A stretch of DNA of 64,000 nt from an uncultured Sphingobacteriaceae bacterium (GTDB taxonomy: Bacteria; Bacteroidota; Bacteroidia; Sphingobacteriales; Sphingobacteriaceae). The position numbers and the translations under genes were made by a program. Below the pieces are notes generated by a model. The model was not told the DNA's origin. It did no database searches and was given only the letters and a program-made list of their open reading frames with translations. The stretch covers positions 92,649 to 156,648 of the forward strand of contig CAMLLO010000009.1 in the NCBI GenBank assembly GCA_946480915.1, read 5' to 3'. How positions within the stretch are numbered: the stretch's first letter is position 1; each line of letters opens with the position of its first letter. This document shows, piece by piece, positions 9,254 through 18,254 of the stretch.

Positions 9254-10648
9254 CTATTGCTTCTGTAAGTGCCTTATGAATGGCGGCATTCGGGAAGGTC
9301 TGTTTTCGATAGTAACCGAGGGCAAATGATCGGCAATCCCACTATTCAGCTCGCTTACATGTTGTATTTCTGAGGCACTGACAGAGGAAATCTTATCAGG
9401 GGCTATCGCAGAAAAGCTGTTGTTTGTAAAATAATATAAAGCTTCTTTTAAGTTCGCTTCTTGTTGATCTCCGAAATCGTGTATCAAGTCATCGGCCACA
9501 TTTTTATCAACCGGAAAGCCTCCATAAAAATCCGCGTTACCTACACTATTTACCGTCTTAAAAGATACCGGAAAGATATTGTATTGAAAAACCGGGATTG
9601 GGAAAAATCCTACAGGCTTGCCATAAGTTCTCGTTTCACCAATTAACTTAACATTCATTACAGGACTTAAATTATTAATCAGCAACTCGCTCGCGGATGC
9701 TGATGAAGGTGAAACAATAAAGACAATCCGGGTTAAATCGAGATTTCCCACCTTGTAAAACTTAAAGGATTCGTTCCAGGAAGTATATTTCTTATTGAAA
9801 ACATAGGTATACATCACTTTTTGCCCTCGCCCCACGGATTTAGGAGCCAGCATATTTGCCAAAGTATCTTGTGTTGAAACAAAGCCACCCCGGTTGTAAC
9901 GAAGGTCGACAATTACTTCATTTACACCTTGATTCTGAAAGTCACTTATGGTATTCACTAACTCGGCCACTGAAATTGCTTCAGAAAATTCGTTAAAAAC
10001 GACATATCCAATTTTCCTGTCTCCTCTTAAATAAACATTGGAATATAACACGGTATTAAGGGTATAAGTTGTTTTTTGAAGAGAAAACACTTCAACTGTA
10101 CCATCGGGTTTAATAAATTCAAATTGGGCCGACTCTGGGTCTCCGAAGAAAATATCATTGATATAATCAATATCTGCCGCAATGCTGCGGTTGATTATTT
10201 TACCATTAATTTTGTTCACCCGCCAGCTCCTCTTCACTCCCTTTAAACCAGCAGACGAATTAGCATATACATAGCTAACCCGAATTTCCGTATTGCTTCC
10301 GGGAACAAATTTTACCATGAAGCCAAAATCTGTAGAAGAGCCTTGTTGACTCTGCTGGGTTTCTTCTTTGGTTTCGGCAAAACTCCATTTATCAAGTGGC
10401 TGATAAGATCTTACCCTCGCCACTACATCATAAATATCGGGCGAGTTTCTGGGTTTAAAACTTGAAACCGATGGAAGGCGTTCCGTCCATAAATAAATAT
10501 CTTTTGTTTTTAAATATGCAGAATCTAAAACATTCGATTCAACTTCGTAATCTTTATTCTTTTTACATCCTGTAAAGGAAATGGAAAGGAACGTAAAACT
10601 GAAAAGCAAAAATTGAAGCAAGGGCTTAGATCTAAGGTTTCGATACAT
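9254..10648 (-). CDS. S41 peptidase lipoprotein, paralog 2
   Basis: The 464-residue protein has an SPII signal ending SISFTGCKKN. The order matches its neighbour: a short N-terminal region with DIYLWTERLPS, a PDZ-like segment (DFGFMVKF, SSAGLKGVKR), then the S41 core with EVIVDLRYNRGGF, the nucleophile in SPSSASASE and the lysine in TRTYGKPVG. It is about 70 residues shorter than the downstream paralog, mainly in loops. The pair lies head-to-tail about 130 bp apart and probably arose by old tandem duplication. An envelope peptidase role is inferred from family and signal. Confidence 0.87.
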   Translation of the reverse strand: MYRNLRSKPLLQFLLFSFTFLSISFTGCKKNKDYEVESNVLDSAYLKTKDIYLWTERLPSVSSFKPRNSPDIYDVVARVRSYQPLDKWSFAETKEETQQSQQGSSTDFGFMVKFVPGSNTEIRVSYVYANSSAGLKGVKRSWRVNKINGKIINRSIAADIDYINDIFFGDPESAQFEFIKPDGTVEVFSLQKTTYTLNTVLYSNVYLRGDRKIGYVVFNEFSEAISVAELVNTISDFQNQGVNEVIVDLRYNRGGFVSTQDTLANMLAPKSVGRGQKVMYTYVFNKKYTSWNESFKFYKVGNLDLTRIVFIVSPSSASASELLINNLSPVMNVKLIGETRTYGKPVGFFPIPVFQYNIFPVSFKTVNSVGNADFYGGFPVDKNVADDLIHDFGDQQEANLKEALYYFTNNSFSAIAPDKISSVSASEIQHVSELNSGIADHLPSVTIENRPSRMPPFIRHLQKQ

Positions 10649-10677
10649 CGTGTGGTTTATAAGCTTTATAACAAATA

Positions 10678-11295
10678 TTACAAAAATAAGTCGGAAACCT
10701 GTATGTACTCAATAGCTGCAGCTTCAGCGAATTTTGAATCCAAGTCAGAAGCCCCGACTATAACAAGATCGGCCGCTGCTAATTTGTTGTGGTCCATCAA
10801 GAAACGGAGCACATCCGGATCTGGCTTAGGCTTTATCTCGTCAGCAAAATAAACCTTCAGAAACTCTTCCAGACCGTGCCATTCGATCTGCTTAATTTTA
10901 TTCAATTGCTGCAAAGGATTGCCGGCAGTAACAATAAAAATTTGCTTCCGATCTACTACAATCTCCTGCAGAAAACTTAAAATATTTTGGAACAAAAGAA
11001 GTTTAAGCGGCAAATGGCCTTCACGTTTCAAGCGCTCAAAATTTTCTTTATACTTTTCATCAAAGCCATAAACCTCCTTTGCCTTATCAAAAATCCTATC
11101 CGGCCCGTGCTTCTCGTAAACTTTTTTCATAAACTGGATCACATCATTCGCCGGCGGAAATCCCTCATGAAATTCCAAAAAATTAGCAAACAGATAGTAT
11201 ACCTGCAGATCATAGTCTTTTACAGGGAACAGAACATCGTCAAGTTCAAAAATAACGGCCTTTTTTCTACCAATTAAATCTGAGTAGCTCTCCAT
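10678..11295 (-). CDS. HAD-superfamily hydrolase
   Basis: This 205-residue protein has a HAD fold. Motif I is VIFELDDVLFP, where the usual nucleophile Asp is replaced by Glu in FELDD, although Asp residues follow. Motif II is FIVTAGNPLQQ, motif III is around KPKPDPDVL, and motif IV IVGASDLDSKFA lacks the usual GDS/D pair but keeps acidic residues. It may therefore be an unusual phosphatase or an inactive HAD protein. The start codon overlaps the stop of the upstream gene by 1 bp, so it is translationally coupled to the ATP-grasp-like and LolD-like genes. Confidence 0.75.
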   Translation of the reverse strand: MESYSDLIGRKKAVIFELDDVLFPVKDYDLQVYYLFANFLEFHEGFPPANDVIQFMKKVYEKHGPDRIFDKAKEVYGFDEKYKENFERLKREGHLPLKLLLFQNILSFLQEIVVDRKQIFIVTAGNPLQQLNKIKQIEWHGLEEFLKVYFADEIKPKPDPDVLRFLMDHNKLAAADLVIVGASDLDSKFAEAAAIEYIQVSDLFL

Positions 11296-11741
11296 TAATT
11301 AACAGTAAATAGTTGAAAATCAAACGACAAATCATCTTTCAAGAAAATACCCCGATCAGGAAGTCCGTCCTGATCAGTATTATCCTTTATTATAAGTTTG
11401 CCTTTCAGGCCTTTATTCAAGAGAGGGAGAATTTCCGATTTATCCGGGACCATCAATTTTATTCCATACTCATCAAATAGTTGCCTGGCTTCTGCAAGGG
11501 CAATAACTTCCGAGCTTCGCAGGGGATAAACTTTTTCAATATTATTATCCAGGCAAATAGTTAAAAGCAAATGCGCAAAAGATGGAGAATCGCCGGAAGG
11601 AATTTTAAGAAATTTTTTATCCTTAAGTGTAACCTGGGGCAATTCTTCGTAATCGGCCAGGTAGATGCTATCATCGGTGTTCAATAAACGTTGTAATTGA
11701 TATGCTTGCGCGGCAGCCGCGGCAGTAATTAAAATATTCAA
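11295..11741 (-). CDS. Pre-ATP-grasp (Rossmann) domain protein, ATP-grasp domain absent
   Basis: The 148-residue protein starts [20 protein letters not shown] and looks like the N-terminal Rossmann-like domain that precedes ATP-grasp domains in carbamoyl-phosphate-synthase-like enzymes. No nucleotide-binding grasp domain follows; the protein simply ends. It lies between a LolD-type ATPase gene (4-bp ATGA overlap) and a HAD gene (1-bp overlap), so all three are made together. I cannot assign a function. It may be a stand-alone binding domain, or the HAD partner may act on a product of this domain. Confidence 0.6.
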   Translation of the reverse strand: MNILITAAAAAQAYQLQRLLNTDDSIYLADYEELPQVTLKDKKFLKIPSGDSPSFAHLLLTICLDNNIEKVYPLRSSEVIALAEARQLFDEYGIKLMVPDKSEILPLLNKGLKGKLIIKDNTDQDGLPDRGIFLKDDLSFDFQLFTVN

Positions 11742-12400
11742 TCTGTAGAATCTATGATTTGTCCGTCTTTCATTGTTACTTTTCGGTCGGCCATTGCGGC
11801 TAATTCTTCATTATGAGTTACGATAATGAATGTTTGAGAAAACTCATCTCTTAAATCCCTGAAAAGGGAATGCAGACTTTGAGCATTGTGAGAATCTAAA
11901 TTACCTGAGGGTTCATCGGCCAGAATAACTGAGGGATTATTTACAAGCGCCCGGGCCACCGCCACACGCTGCTGCTCGCCTCCAGAAAGTTCGTTCGGTT
12001 TATGCCCCGCTCTGTGTTCCAAACCCAGCATCCTGAGTAATTCCATTGCCCTTGCTTCGGCTTCTTTTTTACTTTTTTTGGCAATAAATGCGGGAATACA
12101 AACATTTTCGAGAGCTGTAAACTCGGGCAATAAGTGATGGAACTGGAAGATAAAACCGATGTGTTTATTCCTGAAAGCGCTTAAACCAGAAGCTGATAAT
12201 TTTGCAATATTAGTTCCGTTAATAATCACCTCGCCTTTATCGGCCTTGTCCAAAGTACCTACAATATGAAGCAATGTACTTTTACCGGCTCCCGAGGCAC
12301 CAACAATCGTCACAATTTCGCCTTTTTTGACACTAAAATCGACTCCCTTCAGAATTTCAAGATCTCTGTATGATTTATGTATTCCTTTAGCCTGCAGCAT
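11738..12400 (-). CDS. LolD-like ABC transporter ATP-binding protein
   Basis: The 220-residue protein is a complete ABC ATPase of the MacB/LolD/FtsE branch. Walker A is GASGAGKST, the Q-loop is [16 protein letters not shown], the signature is [15 protein letters not shown], Walker B is [12 protein letters not shown] and the H-loop is VTHNEELA. The [13 protein letters not shown] region is typical of LolD, which powers lipoprotein release from the inner membrane. No permease gene is adjacent; the partner LolC/E-type protein must be elsewhere. It is the first gene of a three-gene overlapped operon. Confidence 0.85.
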   Translation of the reverse strand: MLQAKGIHKSYRDLEILKGVDFSVKKGEIVTIVGASGAGKSTLLHIVGTLDKADKGEVIINGTNIAKLSASGLSAFRNKHIGFIFQFHHLLPEFTALENVCIPAFIAKKSKKEAEARAMELLRMLGLEHRAGHKPNELSGGEQQRVAVARALVNNPSVILADEPSGNLDSHNAQSLHSLFRDLRDEFSQTFIIVTHNEELAAMADRKVTMKDGQIIDSTD

Positions 12401-12404
12401 AAGG

Positions 12405-12482
12405 CGAAGATAGAGGTTAAAGGTGAAAGGTGAAAGAGGTGAAATGAAAGGCTAAAGGTAAAAGGTTTGAAGGTGGAAAGCT
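12405..12482. repeat. Decayed purine-rich repeat (GGTGAAAG / GGTAAAAG units)
   Basis: About 75 bp between the ABC ATPase and sucC consist almost only of purines and T on the plus strand, with imperfect units such as AGGTGAAAGG, GAGGTGAAATG, AAAGGTAAAAGG and AAGGTGGAAAG. Such decayed short tandem repeats are seen in intergenic DNA of Sphingobacteriaceae. No coding content is visible. Confidence 0.55.
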
Positions 12483-12670
12483 TACAGGGAAATCTGAGCA
12501 TCTGTAAAAATCCAGGTGACGAAAGATGGGGGGCGTAAGAGGCTTCGGAGGGAAAATTATAGCATTAGCCAGAAAAATTCAGAAATTCATCGATAAAAGC
12601 TGCAATTTTTTGATATTTTTTTAAATAATAGATGCAAAATGGTAGTTTTACGACGAAAAATTTTCAAATC

Positions 12671-13864
12671 ATGAATATTCACGAATACCAAGGTAAAGCC
12701 ATACTAAAAAGTTTCGGTGTAAGAGTGCAGGAAGGCATCGTTGCTGACACACCTGAACAAGCCGTAGAAGCAGCAAAAAAGCTAAAACAAGAGTACAATT
12801 CTGATTGGGTTGTAGTAAAAGCGCAAATTCATGCCGGTGGTCGCGGTAAGGGCGGCGGTGTTAAGCTGGCTAAGAATCTGGACGAAGTAAAAGAGAGAGC
12901 AAGCCAGATTATTGGCATGCAACTAGTTACTCCACAAACAGGACCTGAAGGTAAAAAAGTTAGTAAAGTACTTATTGCTCAAGATGTTTACTACCCTGGA
13001 GAAAGTGAAACAAAAGAATTTTATGTAAGTGTATTGCTTGACCGTGCAAAAGGCCGCAATATTGTAATGTATTCTACCGAAGGTGGTATGGATATTGAAG
13101 AAGTTGCTGAACACACTCCTCATTTAATTTTCAAAGAAGAGATCGATCCTAAGGTTGGACTTCAAGGATTCCAGGCTCGTAAGATAGCTTTCAATTTAGG
13201 TCTTAGCGGCGACGCGTTTAAAGACATGACTAAATTCATTGCTGCCTTATATAAAGCATACGAACATACAGATTCGTCAATGTTCGAAATCAACCCGGTT
13301 TTAAAAACTTCTGATAACAAAATATTAGCAGTTGATGCAAAAGTAAATCTTGATGATAATGGTTTATTCCGTCACCCGGATTATGCTGCTTTACGCGATG
13401 TTGCTGAAGAAGATCCAATGGAAGTTGAAGCCAGCAAATCAAACCTTAACTTCGTTAAGCTTGACGGAAACGTTGGTTGCATGGTTAACGGTGCAGGTTT
13501 AGCAATGGCAACTATGGATATTATTAAACTTGCAGGTGGCGAGCCGGCAAATTTCCTTGACGTTGGTGGAACTGCAAACGCACAAACTGTTAAAGCTGCC
13601 TTTAACATTATCCTACAAGATCCTAACGTAAAAGCGATTTTAATCAATATTTTCGGTGGTATTGTTCGTTGCGATCGTGTAGCTCAAGGTGTAATTGATG
13701 CGTATAAAGAACTTGGCGATATCCGTGTTCCTATTATTGTCAGATTACAGGGAACTAACGCTGTTGAAGCGAAAAAATTAATCGATGAGTCTGGCTTAAA
13801 AGTTTATTCAGCGATTCTTTTAAAAGAAGCTGCGGCACTTGTAACGAAAGTACTGGAAGACTAA
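12671..13864 (+). CDS. sucC: Succinyl-CoA synthetase, beta subunit (ADP/GDP-forming)
   Basis: The 397-residue protein starting [17 protein letters not shown] is a full-length SucC. It has the N-terminal ATP-grasp domain ([21 protein letters not shown]) and FEINPVLKT. The C-terminal ligase domain follows, with [30 protein letters not shown] and [14 protein letters not shown]. With SucD it makes ATP or GTP from succinyl-CoA in the TCA cycle. The start at 12671 is chosen because all SucC proteins begin with MN-hEYQ; an upstream in-frame ATG at 12632 only adds 13 non-conserved residues. No sucD is adjacent, so the subunits are encoded apart. A strong terminator follows. Confidence 0.97.
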   Translation: MNIHEYQGKAILKSFGVRVQEGIVADTPEQAVEAAKKLKQEYNSDWVVVKAQIHAGGRGKGGGVKLAKNLDEVKERASQIIGMQLVTPQTGPEGKKVSKVLIAQDVYYPGESETKEFYVSVLLDRAKGRNIVMYSTEGGMDIEEVAEHTPHLIFKEEIDPKVGLQGFQARKIAFNLGLSGDAFKDMTKFIAALYKAYEHTDSSMFEINPVLKTSDNKILAVDAKVNLDDNGLFRHPDYAALRDVAEEDPMEVEASKSNLNFVKLDGNVGCMVNGAGLAMATMDIIKLAGGEPANFLDVGGTANAQTVKAAFNIILQDPNVKAILINIFGGIVRCDRVAQGVIDAYKELGDIRVPIIVRLQGTNAVEAKKLIDESGLKVYSAILLKEAAALVTKVLED

Positions 13865-13883
13865 GCTTTAAATTTAAATACTA

Positions 13884-13920
13884 AAATGCCATCACCGAAA
13901 AGGAGATGGCATTTTTTTTT
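13884..13920 (+). terminator. Rho-independent terminator of sucC
   Basis: A perfect 10-bp stem (AAATGCCATC at 13884-13893, GATGGCATTT at 13905-13914) runs straight into a T-tract to 13920, about 20 bp after the sucC stop. Confidence 0.92.
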
Positions 13921-13962
13921 GACATTAGAATACATGCAAGCTGATTTATTCATCCGATAAAA

Positions 13963-14418
13963 TCACTCCAACAACGATTGTTTCGAAGCATAAATCCAGT
14001 ATAATCCATCAAACATGCTGTCCTCGAATGGATAGTAATAAATACCTTCAGGGGATTTGTATTCAGTTTTCGGCTTGCCAAAATGGGTTCCTGACTTCAC
14101 CACTGCACCCTTTTTTATCTGTTTAAAAATCGGCGAATAGGCTTTCTTTCCTCTCGATTGAAAGGCCCAGTAACTTATATCAACACCAGCGGCTGGGTTT
14201 GCTTTTACATAACTAACATAGGCCTTGATTTTATTATCGGCAATAAACCGGTAATCGCCGTCTTTAGACGGAGTATAGCCCGATTTTAGCAGCAATTGTA
14301 TTGCAGCACTATCGTCCAGAGAAACTATTGACTTTATAAAATTGAAATCAACAACCTGAGCCTTAACAATCGATGCGAAGAATAAGAGCAGTGCGAAAAG
14401 TGTGTATGTCCGTTTCAT
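13963..14418 (-). CDS. Exported protein of unknown function
   Basis: The 151-residue protein has a signal peptide (MKRTYTLFALLLFFASIVKAQ) and a mature part of about 130 residues with no motif I recognise. The mature part mixes short helices and strands and contains an aromatic-rich C-terminus (GIYYYPFEDSMFDGLYWIY). It has no cysteine in the mature part and no lipobox. It is a single gene, convergent with sucC and divergent from the NlpC/P60 gene. Confidence 0.65.
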   Translation of the reverse strand: MKRTYTLFALLLFFASIVKAQVVDFNFIKSIVSLDDSAAIQLLLKSGYTPSKDGDYRFIADNKIKAYVSYVKANPAAGVDISYWAFQSRGKKAYSPIFKQIKKGAVVKSGTHFGKPKTEYKSPEGIYYYPFEDSMFDGLYWIYASKQSLLE

Positions 14419-14535
14419 ATCTTTCCTAAAATAACTCTAAAATCGGAAATACATTATATTAACAGACCAAAAGTTTCTCGTCATCTGTAAAAACCCCATT
14501 GTAAAACATAAAAACAACTATTCCGTTCTAATTTT

Positions 14536-15120
14536 ATGTCCATGAATAAAATCATCTTAATGCCGGCTTTAATAATGGTCATTCTTTCATGCAGGAATGT
14601 TGATACAGAGGAGCAGCAACAAGATTTAAAGGACACTGCCGATCATACAGAGGTGTCTGTCGACACCAATGAAATAACCGAAGCCTTACCACCAAGTTCA
14701 AGCATTGATACCCGTGATGTAAATCCGGTTGAACTGACAAATTTTGCAAAAACACTTATCGGAACTCCTTATAAATATGGCTCTATCGAACCTCAGCAAG
14801 GATTTGATTGTTCGGGATTCATCACATATGTGTTCAATCACTTTAATATTGCAGTTCCCAGAAGCTCCATAGATTTCACGAATGTAGGCACGGAAATTCA
14901 GACGAATGAGGCGAAGCCGGGTGATTTGATTTTATTTACCGGAACAGATAGCACGATCAGAAATGTGGGTCATATGGGTATCATTGTGGAAAATGGAGAT
15001 TCAACCAAATTCATCCATTCAACTTCAGGAAAAGCCTATGGTGTCACCATTACTCCTCTTAACGAGTACTACCAGGGCCGGTTTGTGAAAATCATCAGAA
15101 TATTCAATAAAAACAGCTGA
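14536..15120 (+). CDS. NlpC/P60 family peptidoglycan endopeptidase lipoprotein
   Basis: The 194-residue protein begins with an SPII signal (MNKIILMPALIMVILSC) and an acidic linker, then an NlpC/P60 domain from about residue 70. IGTPYKYG and GFDCSGFITYVF carry the catalytic Cys, VGHMGIIVE the His, and FIHSTSGK the third polar residue, giving an intact Cys-His-His type triad. It probably cleaves stem peptides of peptidoglycan from the outer-membrane side. ATGs at 14536 and 14542 are both possible starts. Confidence 0.88.
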   Translation: MSMNKIILMPALIMVILSCRNVDTEEQQQDLKDTADHTEVSVDTNEITEALPPSSSIDTRDVNPVELTNFAKTLIGTPYKYGSIEPQQGFDCSGFITYVFNHFNIAVPRSSIDFTNVGTEIQTNEAKPGDLILFTGTDSTIRNVGHMGIIVENGDSTKFIHSTSGKAYGVTITPLNEYYQGRFVKIIRIFNKNS

Positions 15121-15156
15121 TTTATTTTACAATCCTCATCTTTGCGCTGATAATTC

Positions 15157-15798
15157 ATGCAAAACATTAAAAACATCATATTCGATTATGGAAACGTGAT
15201 TTTCATGATCGATTTTTTAAAAACCCAGCATTCGTTCACCGAACTGGGAATTGACAATGTCGAAACCTTCTTCGGTCATGCAGGTCACGATCCGCTTTTC
15301 AGCGAATTTGAAAAAGGCAACATAGATTCAGCTGCGTTTCGGGACGGAATTCGAAGACTAACCAAAAAGCCAAATTTGACTGATCAACAAATTGATGATA
15401 CGTGGAACTCGCTTCTAATCGGGATCCCTCCAGTTAACCATCAGATTTTGTTAGAGGCTAAAAAAAAATACCGGACATTCCTGTTAAGTAATATCAACGA
15501 GATACATCTAAGTTATATCAGCAATTACCTGCAGCAGACGTATCAGATCGAATCGAACGATGGCTTCTTTGAGAAAGTATATTATTCTCACCTAGTAAGA
15601 CTCAGGAAACCGAACAGGGAAATCTTTGAATACGTGATAAACGATAGTAACCTGGATGTTTCTGAAACCCTTTTTATTGATGATAGTCCGCAACATTTAA
15701 AAACCGCACAGGAAATGGGTTTTCAAACCCACCTAATGACACGCGAGGATTCTCTGGAAAAGTTCATGTATGGCTCGGGTTTACTTTTTAAACCCTAG
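15157..15798 (+). CDS. HAD-IA family hydrolase
   Basis: The 213-residue protein carries HAD motif I (IIFDYGNVIFMID), motif II at FLLSNINEIH, motif III lysine around RLRKPNREIFEYVI and motif IV TLFIDDSPQHLKTA. These match the haloacid-dehalogenase / YihX-like branch whose members dephosphorylate small sugar phosphates. A helical cap (about residues 20-90) sits between motifs I and II. Its 3' end overlaps the 3' end of the convergent membrane-protein gene by 11 bp. The substrate cannot be told from the sequence. Confidence 0.85.
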   Translation: MQNIKNIIFDYGNVIFMIDFLKTQHSFTELGIDNVETFFGHAGHDPLFSEFEKGNIDSAAFRDGIRRLTKKPNLTDQQIDDTWNSLLIGIPPVNHQILLEAKKKYRTFLLSNINEIHLSYISNYLQQTYQIESNDGFFEKVYYSHLVRLRKPNREIFEYVINDSNLDVSETLFIDDSPQHLKTAQEMGFQTHLMTREDSLEKFMYGSGLLFKP

Positions 15799-16585
15799 AA
15801 ACTGTGTTTCCAGCATAAGGGTTTTTTATCTTCTTGACTAAATACATAATTAAGAGCTGGATAATCAGACATACAAGAGTTGCAATAATAAAGGTATAGC
15901 CGATCGTTAAAGTTTGGAGGTAATGAGAAATCACAACAAAGAACACTGAAAACGAAAATAAGCTTACAATAACTCCTTTTAACAGTTTAATGCATGCGTT
16001 GGACCCATACAAATGATGAGTTGTGACAGCGAAAATAGTACCGAATATTGGGAAAGTGCTAAGCAAGCCACTTAATTTGGGTCCGAGACTGGCAGAAACG
16101 TAGGTCAAACCGATGATAAATAAGGTGGCCAAAACAATCCTTAAGGGAATATCCCATCGCGGAGGCACGATTTCCAAATCTTCATCCTGGTATTTTGGAA
16201 AAAAGACAAGAAAAGCAAGGAGGGCCAAAATGGTAAGAATGAATGTTGACAAAAGGGAAAAATCGAATTGTCGCAGAAAAAAAGTTGCGCTCAGATACAC
16301 CATCCATCCAGTCAATGCTGATATCGCCCAGCTAAATCTTCTAGAAAGTGCAGCATATACTGTAGAGTAGCAGGCAAGAGAAACTGCCCCAAAAACAATT
16401 CCTTTTGCTGATAAGCTTGCAAAAGTATTACCATGATCGAGGGCCAAAAACAAAGCAATGGGTCCGGCGTTTAAAGGGAGTCCAATTAAAATACCACTTA
16501 TCGAATGTCCGTACTTTCTTCCTGCCCAGGTGGCAGCACCTGTTAATAATGGGGTAAGAAATAATTTAAGAGCTAAAACTTGCAC
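15788..16585 (-). CDS. Internally duplicated polytopic membrane protein (GlpM-like halves)
   Basis: The 265-residue protein is almost wholly hydrophobic, with about eight membrane segments. The two halves resemble each other: KYGHSISGILIGLPLNAG near residue 25 corresponds to LGPKLSGLLSTFPIFG near residue 168, each followed by a short loop ending HG or YG. The motif G(L/I)L-x3-P-x2-G recalls the small GlpM/DUF3147-like membrane proteins, so this may be a fused dimer of such a unit. That link is inference from a few residues. The function is unknown. The gene is convergent with the HAD gene. Confidence 0.65.
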   Translation of the reverse strand: MQVLALKLFLTPLLTGAATWAGRKYGHSISGILIGLPLNAGPIALFLALDHGNTFASLSAKGIVFGAVSLACYSTVYAALSRRFSWAISALTGWMVYLSATFFLRQFDFSLLSTFILTILALLAFLVFFPKYQDEDLEIVPPRWDIPLRIVLATLFIIGLTYVSASLGPKLSGLLSTFPIFGTIFAVTTHHLYGSNACIKLLKGVIVSLFSFSVFFVVISHYLQTLTIGYTFIIATLVCLIIQLLIMYLVKKIKNPYAGNTVSRV

Positions 16586-16766
16586 CGCACAAAGTTAATT
16601 GATCCGGGGCAGGCAATCAATTTTTGAAGGAACGCTTGGGTGATTTTTATAAAGAAATGACAAGTACCTTATTTAAAATCATTTTTCAAGATTATAAACT
16701 AGTAGGAAGAAAAAATCCAGAAACTGCATCTACCTTGTGTAAACAAACTTTAAACACTGCTGTTTA

Positions 16767-17108
16767 ATGAGTATGGAAGATTATCAAACAGTAACAGAAG
16801 CACTTGCCGACTTAAAAAAAAGAGGTTTTACATTAGATTTTAACCTCGCAAACGGCGCATTGCATAATAGTTCTGAAAATATAAACCTACAGCCTGAAGA
16901 TTTCAGAATTACGGAAATTTACCGGTTTGAAGGAATGTCAGATCCTGCGGATAACACGGTAGTTTATGGTATTGAATCGGATAAATACCATGTAAAGGGA
17001 GTTTTTCTGAATGCTTATGGTGTGTATTCGGATGATGTTTCGGAAGAACTTCTTAAAAAGCTGAATACAAATGAAGAATCACAACATCAATCTGGAGATA
17101 TAAAATAA
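16767..17108 (+). CDS. Small acidic conserved protein of unknown function
   Basis: The 113-residue soluble acidic protein (EDYQTVTEALADLKKRGF, then DFRITEIYRFEGMSDPADN) resembles a small family found across Sphingobacteriaceae and Cytophagia. I recall it sometimes being labelled a phosphoribosylpyrophosphate synthetase, but no PRPP-binding motif is present and at this length it cannot be that enzyme. The conserved core is YRFEGMSDP-DN-VVYGI. It has no signal peptide. It sits next to the stress island but has no TGA-N6-TCA site upstream. Confidence 0.65.
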   Translation: MSMEDYQTVTEALADLKKRGFTLDFNLANGALHNSSENINLQPEDFRITEIYRFEGMSDPADNTVVYGIESDKYHVKGVFLNAYGVYSDDVSEELLKKLNTNEESQHQSGDIK

Positions 17109-17166
17109 TAACTACGATATTGAAGCCCGGTGGATTCAGCTCCTGTAATTTAAAGATCTAAAATTT

Positions 17167-17201
17167 AGTCTTTGAACTCCCAAGCGGGAGTTCAAAAGAC
17201 T
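17167..17201. terminator. Bidirectional hairpin between convergent genes
   Basis: AGTCTTTGAACTCCC pairs with GGGAGTTCAAAAGACT around a 4-nt loop, with one bulged A. It lies midway between two convergent genes and could end transcription in both directions, although T-runs are weak on both sides. Confidence 0.5.
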
Positions 17202-17260
17202 ATGTCTGGTCATTTTTCAGGCCAGCGTATTGTGATTAAGGTTTGTTTCCTGATCGTCCA

Positions 17261-17938
17261 TTATTCTTCATCTAAGGCGTATTCGGGTATTTCAACCTGC
17301 AGATAATTCTCCACGCCATTGACCCCTGGTGCTGCCCACGCGGCACTTTCTGCGTCTTCTTTTTCGGCCAAGGACCGAACCTTGCCACGGAGAGTAACTA
17401 TGCTTCCCAGGACGGTGACCGATACCTTTCCTGCATCAATACTGGCACTTCGTTGAAACGCTGCACCGATTTTGTCCTGAATATCAGATGACGTAACCTG
17501 AGGCTTTATAGTGATTAAATTGGTTACAGAACGAACTCCAGCGATATTTTCTATGGCAGCTCTTACCGTATTGCGCTGATAAGCCCAATCGACTTGTCCT
17601 TCAAGGTTAACATTGCCATCCTCAACTTTAATTTTGATTTTTTCATCCTGCACGGTAGTATGCCATTTTAGAGCGTTCAGTACAGCTTCAGCAATTTCCG
17701 CATCTGTTTTACGCTCTCCCGCAGAAATACCAACCTGAATATCTTCTGCAACTGCTTTAACTCCTGCAACTCTCTTAGCAGTTTTTTCTGCACCCAACTT
17801 TTCAGCGTAACTATCAACCGTCCCCGAAAGTGTTACAATGCCATTGTCAACAGCAACACCGATGTGAGACGCATTTACTGAGGGCTCCCACTTAAGTTCT
17901 TCTATTACATCCTTTTGAATCTGAAGATCTGTTTTCAT
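17261..17938 (-). CDS. Triple BON-domain protein, paralog 1
   Basis: The 225-residue cytoplasmic-looking protein consists of three BON domains of about 70 residues each. Each shows the pattern of a helix, then GIVTLSGTV / GNVNLEGQV / SIVTLRGKV, then a helix and a V(A/R)GV(K/R) turn. The first repeat starts DLQIQKDVIEELKWEPSVNA. BON proteins bind lipids or protect membranes under osmotic or other stress; without a signal peptide the place of action here is open. A close paralog lies at 21536-22189. Two FNR-type sites lie in its upstream region, about 180 and 200 bp from the start. Confidence 0.85.
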   Translation of the reverse strand: MKTDLQIQKDVIEELKWEPSVNASHIGVAVDNGIVTLSGTVDSYAEKLGAEKTAKRVAGVKAVAEDIQVGISAGERKTDAEIAEAVLNALKWHTTVQDEKIKIKVEDGNVNLEGQVDWAYQRNTVRAAIENIAGVRSVTNLITIKPQVTSSDIQDKIGAAFQRSASIDAGKVSVTVLGSIVTLRGKVRSLAEKEDAESAAWAAPGVNGVENYLQVEIPEYALDEE

Positions 17939-18116
17939 AACTAGAGAGATTTAATATGTATGATCGTGTCGTAAATTCTTTATTCAAAAAAACAGAAAAT
18001 TTAGATCTTGTTGAATGATTAGCGTCAGAACAAGATCTGACTCTAATCAACCACAACGGAATAAATAGGCAACAAACAATGGCATATCTCGCATTATAAG
18101 CTTCACAAAACCACCG

Positions 18117-18128
18117 TGATAATAATCA
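18117..18128. promoter_or_regulatory. FNR-type site TGATAATAATCA
   Basis: This perfect TGAT-N4-ATCA palindrome lies in the 316-bp gap between the divergent BON gene and the small membrane-protein gene. It is the first of two sites 10 bp apart. The identical 12-mer occurs upstream of ppsA. Confidence 0.7.
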
Positions 18129-18138
18129 GATTGTGGAA

Positions 18139-18150
18139 TGATCAATATCA
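18139..18150. promoter_or_regulatory. FNR-type site TGATCAATATCA
   Basis: This is the second perfect TGAT-N4-ATCA site in the same gap, 104 bp before the start of the 123-residue membrane protein. Its centre is 22 bp from the centre of the first site, about two helical turns, so both could be occupied on the same face. Confidence 0.7.
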
Positions 18151-18254
18151 AAAGGAACAATTTATATTTCTCCTTCCTTTGAACATACCTGTAAAAAATA
18201 TCGCGATACACGTATCGAAATAGTAGAATTTATCATTCGTTAAATTTCGGAGCC

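Noticed and set aside
16586..16766. TTGAT and ATCAA half-sites near 16597-16618 as another FNR-type site
   Set aside because: The half-sites are separated by 12 bp rather than 4, so they do not fit the motif.
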